From contig NC_056035.1 of NCBI RefSeq assembly GCF_004379255.2, forward strand, positions 39,312,773 to 39,376,772: a stretch of 64,000 bases of DNA, given 5' to 3'. A model generated the notes under the pieces. That model had not been told where the DNA came from, did no database searches, and worked only from the letters and a program-made list of their open reading frames with translations. Shown here in pieces: positions 12,480-23,200 of the stretch. Both the position numbers and the translations under genes were made by a program. Origin of the DNA: Salvia splendens (lineage: Eukaryota > Streptophyta > Magnoliopsida > Lamiales > Lamiaceae). Within the stretch, counting starts at the first letter, position 1. Each line of letters begins with the position of its first letter.

Positions 12480-13925
12480 ATATACTTATGTATATTGAAG
12501 AGAAACAGAAATATATTACAGAATACAGCCTGTATTGCCACTCCCCCACGTGACTGCTACATATGTTCCCATTAAAAATATTTTCATTTTGAGTTTTAAT
12601 ATTTCCAAAAATATCAATTTATTATACTCCATAAATTTATTTATATATTTAATGGAAATGTGAGTTTCGACTTTCGAGTGGGCCTTGGTCCTTTTCAGAA
12701 TTAAATTAAAGTGGCATGTGACAACCAAATTATCTCATTCTGTTAGTTTTTGGTTGATAAATTAAGATTAATAAACGTTTTTGTTTTTTTTTCATTAATT
12801 AATGAGGACAGTTTTATTTCTTTTTCGTTCCTTGAAACAATAATTTTAATTTCGACAGTTTGCTGTTTTAGGATATTGTCATATATTGAGAATTAAAAAC
12901 CCATCATTTTTGTCCTTTTTTGAATTAATTTCAACCAACTAATTAAAGTTTATTATTCCTTACTTGTGCGATACAAATCCCTTATGTTGTGTTAAATCGA
13001 TCCATTTTTACGTTAAGGATGGGAAAATAGGAAAAATTAGTAATAACATTGATTGGTCCAACTCCAACCTATCATGTATGGTTTATATATACATTGTACA
13101 ACATGTATATAGATATGAAAATTTCTCAATTCATTCACATTAAATGTGCATTTCTTAAACAAAAAATCATACATTGTGTGAGTTGGGTCTCCACAAAAAT
13201 AGCTGATGATGTACCCATGAAAAAAACAAATAAGCTCTCAAATTTTAGATCAACTTTAAATAGAGAATTTATAAAAGGGATAGGTTAATTAATGGCTGGT
13301 AAATCTTGTTGTGGGGGATTTGGAAATCGACAAGTGTTTATAATCTATTGGCTGACAAATTAGAGTTGTACTGCCACTGATTGCCCTCTCATGTTTTGCT
13401 GCAAATGTGAAAAATTTCATCAGCTCCTTCACATGAAATATTTAATTTACATATCTGCCCAAACTACCAACATTTATTCTATATAATGGCCATAGATTCA
13501 ATACATAAATTTAGTTAGTAGAATGATTTACTGCCTAAAATGAACTAATAAGAGAGATTAGTTTGGTTTTTTTTAAATAATAGAGTAATAAGTTTTAAAA
13601 CCAAAACAAGGTCTTTTAAAAAATAGGAGTAATGTATAACTAACCATGGTGTTTTGGCAACCCTTAAAGAAAATTTGATAATGGAGTAGTATTACTGATC
13701 AACTATTTCTTGAAGTTTAAAAATTCTCCAGTAATTAATATCGTGATTTTTCCGGCCATCTGTCTCAATCTTAAACACCAAAATTTATCACTAATTTCGA
13801 ATTGTCTGGCTAATAGTGTGTAGCATTAATCATCAGTTTAGACCCCAAGCAAAATAATTTCCTTATCTCCAAAGAAGATTAGTTGATCTTAATTAAGCTT
13901 ACATCTCACTAATCAGCCACACTTG
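12480..13925. other. Intergenic DNA upstream of the PMEI-domain gene
   Basis: AT-rich, no supported gene. Open frames at 12516-12728 (minus) and 13049-13288 (plus) show no family motif. The last few hundred bases are presumably promoter for the gene at 14025. Confidence 0.5.
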
Positions 13926-13932
13926 TATAAAA
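13926..13932 (+). promoter_or_regulatory. TATA box of the PMEI-domain gene
   Basis: TATAAAA lies about 93 bases before the ATG at 14025, followed by a CT-rich leader (about 13950-13995), as is common in plant 5' untranslated regions. Confidence 0.6.
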
Positions 13933-14024
13933 ACATCCCTTCTGCCCATTCCCCTCTTCAATTCACCACCTTCTCTCCTCTCTCTACCAACTCAGTGCCC
14001 TAAACAATTACGCCGCCGAGTAAA

Positions 14025-14591
14025 ATGCCGACGCCTCCTCTCCTCCTCTCTCTCCTCCTCACACTCCTGATTTCATCACCAACCGCCGCCGCCGCCTCGC
14101 CGAAACACGATCTGGTGCGTCGCTCCTGCGTCCACGCCAGCTACCCGGACGTGTGCCTCCGCACGCTCTCGTCGTCGTCGTCCTCCGGCGCGGCTGCGAC
14201 GCCGCGGGATCTGGCGCAGGCGGCGGTGAGGGTGAGCCTGGCGCACGTGCAGAAGGCGTTGGAGTATCTGGCGGCGATGAAGGGGAGCGTGGCGCGGCGG
14301 GAGCAGGGGGCGCTGAGCGACTGCGTGGAGCAGATGGCGGACACGATGGACGAGCTGAGGAAGACGATGTCGGCGCTGCGGAAGCTCCGGCGCGGCGGCG
14401 GCGCGGAGTTCCGGTGGCAGATGAGCAACGCGGAGACGTGGGTGAGCGCGGCGCTGACGAACGAGGAGACGTGTTTGGACGGATTCAAGGAGATCGACGG
14501 CGAGGTGAGGGCGGATGTGAGGAAGAAGGTCACGAATGTGGCTAGGGTTACCAGCAACGCGCTCTATCTCATCAATCTCCTCGACGATTAG
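14025..14591 (+). CDS. Pectin methylesterase inhibitor-domain protein
   Basis: A single uninterrupted frame of 188 residues, the usual size for plant invertase/pectin methylesterase inhibitors. Residues 1-24 form a signal peptide (leucine-rich core, then Ala-Ala-Ala before the mature part), so the protein should be secreted to the cell wall. The four invariant cysteines of the four-helix PMEI fold are visible: C35 (RRSCVHASYPDVC), C44, C100 (LSDCVEQM) and C150 (EETCLDGF). Family knowledge gives disulfides between the first pair and the second pair. The motifs LVRRSC, YPDVC, ALSDC and TWVSAALTNEETCLDGF place it with the 21-kDa-like PMEI group. It probably regulates pectin methylesterification, but the sequence cannot tell PMEI from invertase inhibitor. 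The coding region is GC-rich, unlike its AT-rich surroundings. Confidence 0.9.
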   Translation: MPTPPLLLSLLLTLLISSPTAAAASPKHDLVRRSCVHASYPDVCLRTLSSSSSSGAAATPRDLAQAAVRVSLAHVQKALEYLAAMKGSVARREQGALSDCVEQMADTMDELRKTMSALRKLRRGGGAEFRWQMSNAETWVSAALTNEETCLDGFKEIDGEVRADVRKKVTNVARVTSNALYLINLLDD

Positions 14592-14700
14592 TCGATTAGT
14601 CTCTATCTCTCTGCATACATAATTGAGATCTAGTTTAATTGTTGGTGTTTCTGCGTTTATGTGCATAATGTTGCTCATGAATTTCTCGTGAAACTGCTTA

Positions 14701-14702
<2 letters not shown>

Positions 14703-14748
<46 letters not shown>
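14703..14748. repeat. (TA)n microsatellite in the PMEI 3' region
   Basis: About 22 uninterrupted TA units about 115 bases after the stop codon, probably inside or just after the 3' untranslated region. Confidence 0.9.
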
Positions 14749-14750
<2 letters not shown>

Positions 14751-15732
14751 TATTTCACTCATGCATAATACTGCTCTACAGCTTAATTTGATGAAATGCA
14801 TAGTAATTTGTAAGATGTTGAAAATTTTCTCGGTGATTTTAGGAAAAAAGTAAACACAATGTTCATGACTTATCTAAACAAAAATTGTGGCAATGCTATT
14901 GGTGTGTTGAGAAAATTTGGCGTATTCAAATTTTGAATAAAACCCACCAATAACATTAATTGGTACTACGCCAATCTTTTTCCTAAAATGAGAAGTTTGC
15001 AATACAAAAAAAATGTTGTGATTGGACTAATAATAGAGTTTTAGTGTGAGGTAAAATGTATTAGGATTTGAGTCCATTCGAGACACAGCCTTTAATGAAC
15101 ATAATCTAATCTATATTATTGAGTAGCTAACTAACTGCTTGGACCCATCAATGAAGTTTCTAAAACATGAACTCGCTATAAGCAAATTGTGACAAGAAAT
15201 CGGTTACAAAGCTACCTTTTCTTCTCTATGCACATTACAAATCACAATAAACTCAAAATCTTGGAGAATATCATGCACCTTCTGCACTATAAAGCAACAG
15301 TTCACGAAAATATCAAAACGTCCTAGAATCATAACAAAACTATCACTCCCCACTTCTAGCTTTCTAATTTTGGCTTTAAAAAGCCACGCTGAAAGATTTT
15401 CAGACCAAATTAACCCTATAATATTTCATTATATCATTCAACTTTCATGGTCAATTCGGTCAAAAATTTTATTGGCATGATATTTCTAAGTAGAAATTGA
15501 AATGCTGAAATAAATTTTTTTTTGCAATTAAGGTTGAGATATCCTTGTATGAAAAGCTAGATCCGACAATAGTTATGTTGGTTGATGGAATATGTCGGCC
15601 AATGGAAAGTGAATACTAAAAACCAGTGGATCACGTGTTAGCCTAGTTAAATAGTGGTGTGATTTGGATGCTTCATTGCTCTTGACTTCGCTACAAAATT
15701 CTTCTAGTAGTCCTTGTATGCTAAGTTATTCT
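14749..15732. other. Intergenic DNA, no gene seen
   Basis: AT-rich sequence after the PMEI-domain gene. I find no ORF, RNA gene or well-bounded element. Confidence 0.55.
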
Positions 15733-16030
15733 TCTAATGACGGTCCACTGCGTTGTCTTTATACCGTCCCTTAAATTACTATTTGAGAGCTTCACTGTAA
15801 TTTTTTACTCCATCCTTTAACTAAGGGACGAAACCTGCAACGCTCCGTCCCTTAAATTACTATTCATTCAATTTCATTTATATTTTTTTTTCTCCAACAA
15901 ATTTAATTAATAAAAACCACACTTCATTAAAAATAAAATAACATTACAACTTAAAATTTAAAAAAATAGAAAAAGACATAATTAAAATCCTAAAAAAATT
16001 AAAAATGACATAATTTAAAATACAATCTTA
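15733..16030 (-). mobile_element. PIF/Harbinger 3'-end fragment
   Basis: Similar in sequence and order to 574-880 and, in reverse, to 51290-51590: the CCGTCCCTTAAATTACTATT blocks, then CATTCAATTTCATTT, AACACACTTCATTAAA-like sequence and an AAATTAAAAATGACATAATT end. It stops abruptly where the 73-bp tandem array begins, so the rest of the element was lost or replaced there. Confidence 0.55.
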
Positions 16031-16640
16031 TAGAGACAACCAAGAATGAGTTTGTCTCACATCGAGAGTGGAACATAAAACATTCAAGGATGTCTCTATA
16101 AAAGAGAGACAACCAAGAATAAGTATGTCCCACATCGAGAGTGGAAAATAAAACATTCAAGGATGTCTGTATAAAACAGAGACAACCAAGAATGAGTTTG
16201 TCCCACATCGAAAGTGGAACATAAAACATTCAAGGATGTCTCTATAAAAGAGAGACAGCCAAGAATGAGTTTGTCCCACATCGAAAATGGAACATAAAAT
16301 ATTTAAGGATGTCTCTATAAAACAAAGACAACCAAGAATGAGTTTGTCCCACATCGAAAGTGGAACATAAAACATTCAAGGATGTCTCTATAAAACAGAG
16401 ACAACCAAGAATGAGTTTGTCCCACATCGAAAGTGGAACATAAAACATTCAAGGATGTCTCTATAAAAGAGAGACAACCAAGAATGAGTTTTTCCCACAT
16501 TGAAAGTGGAACATAAAACATTCAAGGATGTCTCTACAAAAGAGAGACAACCAATAATGAGTTTGTCCTACATCGAAAGTGGAATATAAAACATTCAAGG
16601 ATGCCTCTATAAAAGAGAGACAACCAAGAATGAGTTTCAT
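16031..16640 (+). repeat. 73-bp tandem array with snRNA-type USE and TATA in every unit
   Basis: About 8.3 head-to-tail units with a strict 73-bp period. Each holds an 11-mer like GTCCCACATCG starting at 16054, 16127, 16200, 16273, 16346, 16419, 16492 and 16565. It is exact in units 2-6 and carries one or two changes in units 1, 7 and 8. Each unit also holds TATAAAA starting at 16097, 16170, 16243, 16316, 16389, 16462, 16535 (TACAAAA) and 16608. The 11-mer equals the plant snRNA upstream sequence element (RTCCCACATCG), and the 32-base gap to TATA is the spacing reported for polymerase II snRNA genes. No snRNA body follows the array. The minus-strand frames here are by-products of the repeat: 73 is not a multiple of 3, so the same peptide recurs in all three frames. 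Confidence 0.85.
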
Positions 16641-17503
16641 AAATTCGCAAGCCCATCAAATATATATAGGTTAATACGAATTTGTTGTTTTCATTTATTT
16701 GTAAAAATTGTTTTTAAAAATAAAAAACAATTTTTATAAGTAAAAAATATTTTTTAAAAAAATAATTTGAATTTTTTATTATTAAAGAAAAGTTCTTTAT
16801 TCAATTTTTTAAAAAAATAGTATAAAAATTGAAGAAGCAATTTTACTTGCATGTCACAAAATTAAGTGATAATATTTAAGGTCAAATTATATTTAGAAAA
16901 TTTGTCAAAAATATATTGTAAATATATTTATAAAAAAATATGAGTATATGATAAATTTATTAAAAATATATACACTTTAAGGTATTGAGGGTATTTTCGT
17001 CCAAAAAACTTGAAAATAGTAAAAAGTACCTCAAATGATACTAACTCAAAGTTCACGGACCTGAAATGATATTTTCAAAGTTCACGGACCTAAAATGATA
17101 CTTTGGCAAGTTCGTGGACCAAAAAAGATATTCCCTCTATATAATAAAGTGGAGAGAGAGTAAAGTAAAAGAGATAATTCGAACTAGAAAACTCTCATCT
17201 AATTACATTCGCAAATAATATCTTATTACGCTTTTCAATAATGAATCTATCTATGTAGTTGTTCAAAGTGTGTGCTAAGCATATTACACACCATCCTAGG
17301 AAAGTAAAACATGAACTGCTTATCTTTTTGATCGGTTGATGCTTAAACAAATTAATTTCAATCAATTATCCATTAGGGCTTCCTTGAATAAATACATAAT
17401 ACATTCAACAATTACTTTGCATACAAAATTGCACCTTCATAATTCTTATACTCATCCATCAATATAATTATTCGTAAAAAAATTATTATATGCATTTATA
17501 TTT
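16641..17503. other. AT-rich intergenic DNA with a short repeat at 16995-17125
   Basis: No gene. Near 17045-17120 a unit like AAAGTTCACGGACCTAAAAT occurs about three times, next to a GGGTATTTTCGTCC motif also found in the Mutator-like MITE at 11287-12470. It may be the end of a related element, but its partner end was not found. Confidence 0.45.
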
Positions 17504-17508
17504 AACAT

Positions 17509-18106
17509 TGATGGGGTACGAACTAAACCCTAATGGCAAGCCCAATAACAGTGACGGCCCATCAGCCCAGAGCCCAAGAAAGAGTATCTGTTCGGCACCA
17601 AAGAGTTCGGCACGACCAAAGAGTTCGGACTCAGCCTACAGCTCGGTAAAAGCCGACCAGTCAAGCTCTCCTCTCAGATCGGCAAGAGCTGATCGGTAAA
17701 GTCCAGCAGTTCGGTCTCAGCATTCGACCGAACTAGGAGTTAGTGGACTCATGAAAGGCCTCCACGACCTCCGCTATACCCACGATCTATTTAGTGGTAC
17801 GAAGCAGTTATTGAGCAGTTATTGCTCACCCACGATCTTGTTAGTGGGGCTGCAAACCACGACCTTAGTTCAATGTATAAATAGAACTTAGATCAGATAG
17901 AAAAGGGTTAAGCTCTCTAGAGATAAAATACCATATAGCAAGTCTGTGTTGTAAGCTGTAATCCCAGATCAAGCAATACAATCTTGCCCTCCCTTCTTCC
18001 CGTGGACGTAGATTTACTTCAGTAAATCGAACCACGTAAATTCTTTGTGTCGTAGTTTTCATTCTCTACCAGCATTTACTAACATCAGAAATTCGCGGAT
18101 CCATCA
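17509..18106 (+). repeat. Left LTR
   Basis: Starts TGATGGGGTACG and ends GCGGATCCATCA. A TATA box (TATAAATA, 17876-17883) marks the probable U3/R boundary. Because the outer six bases TGATGG and CCATCA are mutually complementary, the LTR presents the same outermost bases in either orientation. Short open frames in it are by-products. Confidence 0.9.
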
Positions 18107-18107
18107 C

Positions 18108-18124
18108 TGGCGCCGTCTGTGGGA
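18108..18124 (+). promoter_or_regulatory. Primer-binding site
   Basis: TGGCGCCGTCTGTGGGA begins two bases after the left LTR, the normal place for the tRNA primer site. TGGCGCCGTCTG is the form usual in Tat/Athila-type elements. I do not assign the tRNA with certainty. Confidence 0.7.
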
Positions 18125-18182
18125 ACCAGAGAACAAAATTTGTGATAAAGCGAATTTTTGATCCATTTTTTCCACTCAAAAA

Positions 18183-20267
18183 ATGCATACCAGATCGCAG
18201 AGTACCCGTATTCCTGCCCGTGAGAACCAGGAGGAAGCCAATCCAGCCCACAGGTCTGGAAAGCAGCCTAGGGATAAATCCACCACTAGTTCTCATGGCG
18301 AAGGAACAAGCCGCTCCAAAAATCGTCCCACTGAGTCTTCCCAGCAGCCCGATTTGAATGAGGCTGTCAAGCAGTTTTTGGAGGCGAAGCAGGAGGAATT
18401 CTTAACCTTCCTGCGAAGAAGCCAAAAGCAGCCGGAGACGAAAACGACGGATTCTCCTTCCCCCTCCGCACAAGAAAGTCACTACCGCAGTAGTGTCGCA
18501 TCTCCCAGGAGAAAGAATCCCCGTCCCCCACATGTTCCAGCTCCTCCTCGGTACCGGAATCACAGGAGAACTCAATCTCCTCCATACCGACGAGATATCG
18601 GATTCGCCGTGTACGGAGCACTGAAGACTCCGTTCTCGGACGACATCACCCGAACTCCCCTACCACAGAACTACCGAACTCCGTCGATGACTTACGACGG
18701 GCTCGTGGACCCTCACGATTTCTTGGGGCGCTATCAATATAACATGGCGAACCAGGGTCTCAACGAGGTCCACATGTGCAAGCTGTTTCCCGAGCTGCTC
18801 ATCGGGAACGCGAGAAGGTGGTTCGATAGCCTCCCCCAGGGCAGCATCAGATCTTACCGAGATCTAATGGATGCCTTCCACAGGAGGTTCTTTCAGAAAG
18901 TGGAAGCCCGAATCACTTCGGCTCAGCTGCTTTCCATTCGTCAAGGTCGCGACGAAAAAATCAGCGACTTTATGACAAGATTCCACAAGGAATGCCTGCA
19001 AGTAGACGATCTCAACGATCTGCTTGTCATCTCGGCATTCCAAAATGGAATCCTGCCCGGAGCTCTCTACAGGAAGCTCGTTGAGTGCGGTCCGCAGACA
19101 GCTCAGGAAATGTGGGACATTGCGGACCAGTACTCCCGGGCCGATGAGGCAGACCGTCGCAAACGGTCGTTAGACAGCTCATCGTCCCGAGGAGACAGAA
19201 GGAAGCCCGATCATAGCGATCAGGGGCATCCTCGCCGGACTCCATTTGAAAGAATTCAAAGGGCTCCGGTGCAAGACAGATTGGGACCTCGTCTCAATCC
19301 CGAGAAGTCGCCCGCTCAGTTCGTACCGCTGAACAAGCCGAGAGCGGAAATTTTCGAACTGCACTCTGACCTATTCGAAAAGCCAAAGCGGATGACGAAA
19401 TCAGCCGCGCGCCGACCACAGGATAGCTACTGCTCCTACCATCAAGACCACGGTCACGACACTGAGGAGTGCAGAAACTTGGCTGCAGGTATCGATGTTC
19501 TTGTGAAGGCAGGGACATTGAAAAAATACCGAAGCAAGCAGCCAAAGAAGAATAAAAAGCAGAGTGGTGCGAACTGCGCTCCTCAGGATCCGAAAAGGCA
19601 GCCGGATCCCGAAGATGACGACGAGCCGCAATATGATGGAGTAATCCAGACTATTGACGCTCTCCCTGCCGGGAAGACCAAGTCGTCCCTAAAGTCAGAA
19701 CGCAGAGGCTCCAATCGAGAGGAGCCAACGCATAAAAGGCTGAAGCAGGACGAAGTGATTACGTTCTCGGCTGCTGATCCCGTCCCGGCCATCTCTCCTC
19801 ACCAAGACGCCATTGTCATCCAAGCCGGAGTGGCAAACAAACTGATCCACAGGGTGTTTGTGGATACAGGAGCGTCGGTTAGCATTCTTTTTAAAGAGTG
19901 CTTCGACAAACTAGAAGTGGACCCAGCTCGGCTCAGTCCGGCTCCGCTTCCCCTGAAGAGCTTCACCCAGGAGGACACCCGCCCTGAAGGTATTATCAGC
20001 CTTCCGATCACGGTGGGGAAAGCGCCTACTAGCTCCAGTACGATGATTGAGTTTTTCGTGGTGAAAGCTCGGTCCCCGTACAACGTCATCCTGGGAAGAG
20101 ACTGGCTCAACACAGTTCGGGCCGTTTGCTCCACCTATCACCTCACCATCAAGATCCCTACTAAAGGAGGGATAGCGGTCATCCGAGGTGACCAAAAGAG
20201 AGCAAAGGAATGTCTGCAAATTGCGCTTAGAAGTGCCGAGCAGTCAGATCGGCACCACCAAGCATAG
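18183..20267 (+). CDS. gag: Retrotransposon Gag with C-terminal aspartic protease
   Basis: 694 residues. The N-terminus is basic and serine/proline-rich. The central Gag domain contains LFPELLIGNARRWFDSLP and AFHRRFFQKV, the conserved retrotransposon capsid region. About residue 417 there is a CSYHQDHGHDTEEC knuckle typical of Tat elements. Near residue 560 VFVDTGASVSILF is the aspartic protease active site, followed by NVILGRDWL. The capsid packages the element RNA and the protease cuts the polyprotein. The frame ends at a single TAG (20265-20267); pol lies in the same frame with no shift. The codons after TAG are CAA TCA, a known leaky context. Confidence 0.9.
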   Translation: MHTRSQSTRIPARENQEEANPAHRSGKQPRDKSTTSSHGEGTSRSKNRPTESSQQPDLNEAVKQFLEAKQEEFLTFLRRSQKQPETKTTDSPSPSAQESHYRSSVASPRRKNPRPPHVPAPPRYRNHRRTQSPPYRRDIGFAVYGALKTPFSDDITRTPLPQNYRTPSMTYDGLVDPHDFLGRYQYNMANQGLNEVHMCKLFPELLIGNARRWFDSLPQGSIRSYRDLMDAFHRRFFQKVEARITSAQLLSIRQGRDEKISDFMTRFHKECLQVDDLNDLLVISAFQNGILPGALYRKLVECGPQTAQEMWDIADQYSRADEADRRKRSLDSSSSRGDRRKPDHSDQGHPRRTPFERIQRAPVQDRLGPRLNPEKSPAQFVPLNKPRAEIFELHSDLFEKPKRMTKSAARRPQDSYCSYHQDHGHDTEECRNLAAGIDVLVKAGTLKKYRSKQPKKNKKQSGANCAPQDPKRQPDPEDDDEPQYDGVIQTIDALPAGKTKSSLKSERRGSNREEPTHKRLKQDEVITFSAADPVPAISPHQDAIVIQAGVANKLIHRVFVDTGASVSILFKECFDKLEVDPARLSPAPLPLKSFTQEDTRPEGIISLPITVGKAPTSSSTMIEFFVVKARSPYNVILGRDWLNTVRAVCSTYHLTIKIPTKGGIAVIRGDQKRAKECLQIALRSAEQSDRHHQA

Positions 20268-20273
20268 CAATCA
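20265..20273 (+). promoter_or_regulatory. Probable readthrough signal: UAG CAA UCA between gag and pol
   Basis: The stop of gag is followed directly by CAA TCA, which fits CAR-YYA, the tobamovirus-type readthrough context. The downstream frame is open without another stop for the whole of pol. Gag-protease and pol being in phase makes suppression the simplest way to make a Gag-Pol fusion. Confidence 0.6.
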
Positions 20274-20294
20274 CAGCAGCCGGAGTCAGAGGCG

Positions 20295-23200
20295 ATGACC
20301 GAAGTCATACCGGAGCCGAACTCGATGACAGTTCAGCTGTACGAAGACGATCCATCCAGAACGGTTAAGATCGGCTTCGCGGGAACGCCCCTACTTCGGG
20401 AAAAAACCATCCAGCTCCTCAAGGAGTATAAAGACGTCTTTGCATGGTCTCCGTTGGACATGACCGGAGTGCCCCCCGAGGTAATCACTCATCGGTTAAA
20501 TATTGATCCTTCAGTCCGGCCGATAAAACAGAAGCAAAGACTCTTTGCGGCAGAACGAAGTCAAGTCATCCATGACGAAGTCCGTCAATTATTGAAGGCG
20601 GATGTGTTATTCGAAGTGAAGTATCCTTCGTGGGTGGCCAATCCTGTCATGATCAAGAAAAAGGAAGGAGGATGGCGGATGTGCATAGATTTCACCGATC
20701 TAAATAAGCACTGTCCCAAAGATTGCTATCCCCTTCCGAACATAGATAAAAAAGTAGAAGCTTTGATAGGCTTTGAAATTTTTTGTTTTCTTGATCTGTA
20801 CAAAGGATACCATCAAGTTTTAATGGATGAGATTGACGCTTCAAAAACGGCCTTCATTACTGATTTCGGCATTTTCGCTTATAAAAAGATGCCATTCGGT
20901 TTAAAGAATGCCGGAGCCACTTATCAAAGGATGGTAGACAAGCTTTTTCGGCACCTGATTGGAAAGGAGGTCGAAGTGTATGTTGACGATATAGTCGTCA
21001 AAAGCAAAAGCACCTCGGAGTACGAGCACAACCTCAAGTCCACTCTCGACGTGCTCAAGAAAGCCAACCTCAAACTTAATCCCCAAAAGTGTACCTTTTT
21101 GGTAGATTCGGGAAAGTTTCTGGGTTGTTGGGTTTCAAAGGACGGACTCAAGGCAAACCCCTCAAAAGTTCAAGTCGTTCAGAACATGGCAATGCCGAAG
21201 TCCATACATGACGTGCAAAGGCTAACCGGATGTCTAGCCGCACTGAATCGATTCCTTTCCCAAGCAGCCGAAAAGCAACTGCCGTTCTTCAAGGTGTTGA
21301 AAAAGGCACCAAAGTTCGAGTGGGGAGCCGAGCAGAAAAAGGCCTTTGACGAACTCAAAAGTTATCTAGCCGAGCTTCCTATTCTCTCTGCTCCAACCGA
21401 AGCCGAAGTAATATTCTTATACTTAGCGGCATCGGATCAAACCATCAGCGCGGTGCTTGTACGAGAAGAAGGCCTAAAGCAGCTTCCCATCTACTTTACA
21501 AGCCGAGCATTAAGAGGTCCAGAAACAAGGTATCAACCTCTGGAAAAAATTGCTCTGGCATTAGTAAATGCAGCAAGGAGACTGCGGCCATACTTCTATG
21601 CTCACAAGGTATGCGTCTTAACTGATCTGCCACTTCGGCAAGTGTTGACCAAACCAGAAGCATCAGGCAGAATCGCCAAGTGGGCTATAGAGTTGGGAGA
21701 GCACACAATTGAATATCTACCTCGGAAAGCCATCAAGGGACAAGCCTTGGCAGATTTTCTTGCAGAAGCAAAGTTCGATCAAGCAATTCCTGTTATTGCC
21801 GAACAGAAGAATTCTGCCAATGCCGAACTAGCACAGCCCTTGGAATCCGAAGTAGAGCCGCCGGACTGCTGGAGCGGATTCGTAGATGGAGCTTCAAACA
21901 AGATGGGAAGTGGAGCTGGTATTTTACTTGTCGCTCCCGACGGACACGAGGTAACCTACTCACTTCGGTTCCTATTCCCCACTACTAATAATGAAGCCGA
22001 GTACGAAGCCCTCCTGGCCGGACTCCAGTTAGCGCAAAGTCTGCTCGTCAAATCTCTCAAAGTCCATTGTGATTCACAAGTCATAGTAAATCACATGTTG
22101 GGTACAAGTGAAGCTCGTGACGAGAGAATGAAGAAGTATTTGGACAAAGCACAAAGCATCAGCCGAAGTTTCTCCTATTTTCGGATAATCCGCATTCCCA
22201 GAGCGGAAAATAGCCGAGCAGATACCTTAAGTAAGTTGGCCTCAGATCCGAGCTCAAAGGCGGAAGAATTAATGCATCGAAGCATTGATGAAGCCGAGGT
22301 ACATTCAGTATCTAGCTCGCCGAACTGGATGACGCCGATCTTGCAGTATCTGGATCAAGGACAATTGCCCGAGGATAAGAGAGAAGCTCGGAAGATCACG
22401 TGCCGAGCACTTCGGTACGAACTTCATGAAGGAGTCCTCTTTAGAAAGTCTTACCTCCAGCCGTTATTGCGGTGCGTAGGACCAGAAGAGACGGACTACA
22501 TCCTCAGAGAAGTTCATGAAGGATCGTGCGGTAGCCACATCGGAGCCAGAGCTTTAGCTAAAAAAGTTCTGAGATGGGGATATTATTGGCCAACCATGGT
22601 ACAAGAGGCAGTGCAGCTCGTCAAGAAGTGTACGAAGTGCCAAATTCATGCAAATGTCCCAAGGATGCCGCAGACCGATCTATACACTATGCAAAGCCCT
22701 TGGCCTTTCATGCAATGGGGCATAGACATAGTGGGACCACTTCCTCAAGCTCCTCGGCAAATGAAATTCCTTATCGTTGCCGTGGACTACTTCACGAAGT
22801 GGGTGGAGGCTGAACCATTAGCTACGATAACGAGCTCAAAGGCATTGGACTTCGTCTGGAAGAACATAGTGTGCCGATTTGGCATACCCCACATCCTCAT
22901 CTCGGATAATGGGACTCAGTTCACCGACAAGACGTTCAAGAATTGGTGCCAAGAGCTGAACATTCAACAGCGGTTCACTTCGGTCTCCCATCCCCAAGCA
23001 AACGGACAAACGGAAGTAACGAACCGGATTCTGGTGAAAGGGTTAAAGGCTCGGTTAGAACAAGCCAAAGGACAATGGGTAGAAAATCTCCCTCAAGTCC
23101 TATGGTCCTACCGAACTACGCCCAAAACCTCCAACGGTGAAACTCCGTATAGTCTGGTGTACGGCACTGAAGCCGTAATTCCGGTGGAGATCGGCGTACC

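Noticed and set aside
14076..14801. 241-residue minus-strand frame
   Set aside because: Antisense shadow of the GC-rich PMEI-domain gene; Arg/His/Pro-rich composition and an Ile-Tyr run from the TA microsatellite.
15999..16521. Five overlapping minus-strand frames with repeated peptides (MFYVPLSMWDKLILG)
   Set aside because: They follow from the 73-bp tandem repeat, whose period is not a multiple of three; no start or family support.
16031..16640. CRISPR-like array
   Set aside because: The repeats are contiguous 73-bp units with no unique spacers, in plant nuclear DNA.
17865..18062. Frames inside the LTRs (MKTTTQRIYVV and GYELNPNGKPN types)
   Set aside because: Non-coding LTR sequence; useful only because their appearance on opposite strands in the two LTRs reveals the inversion.
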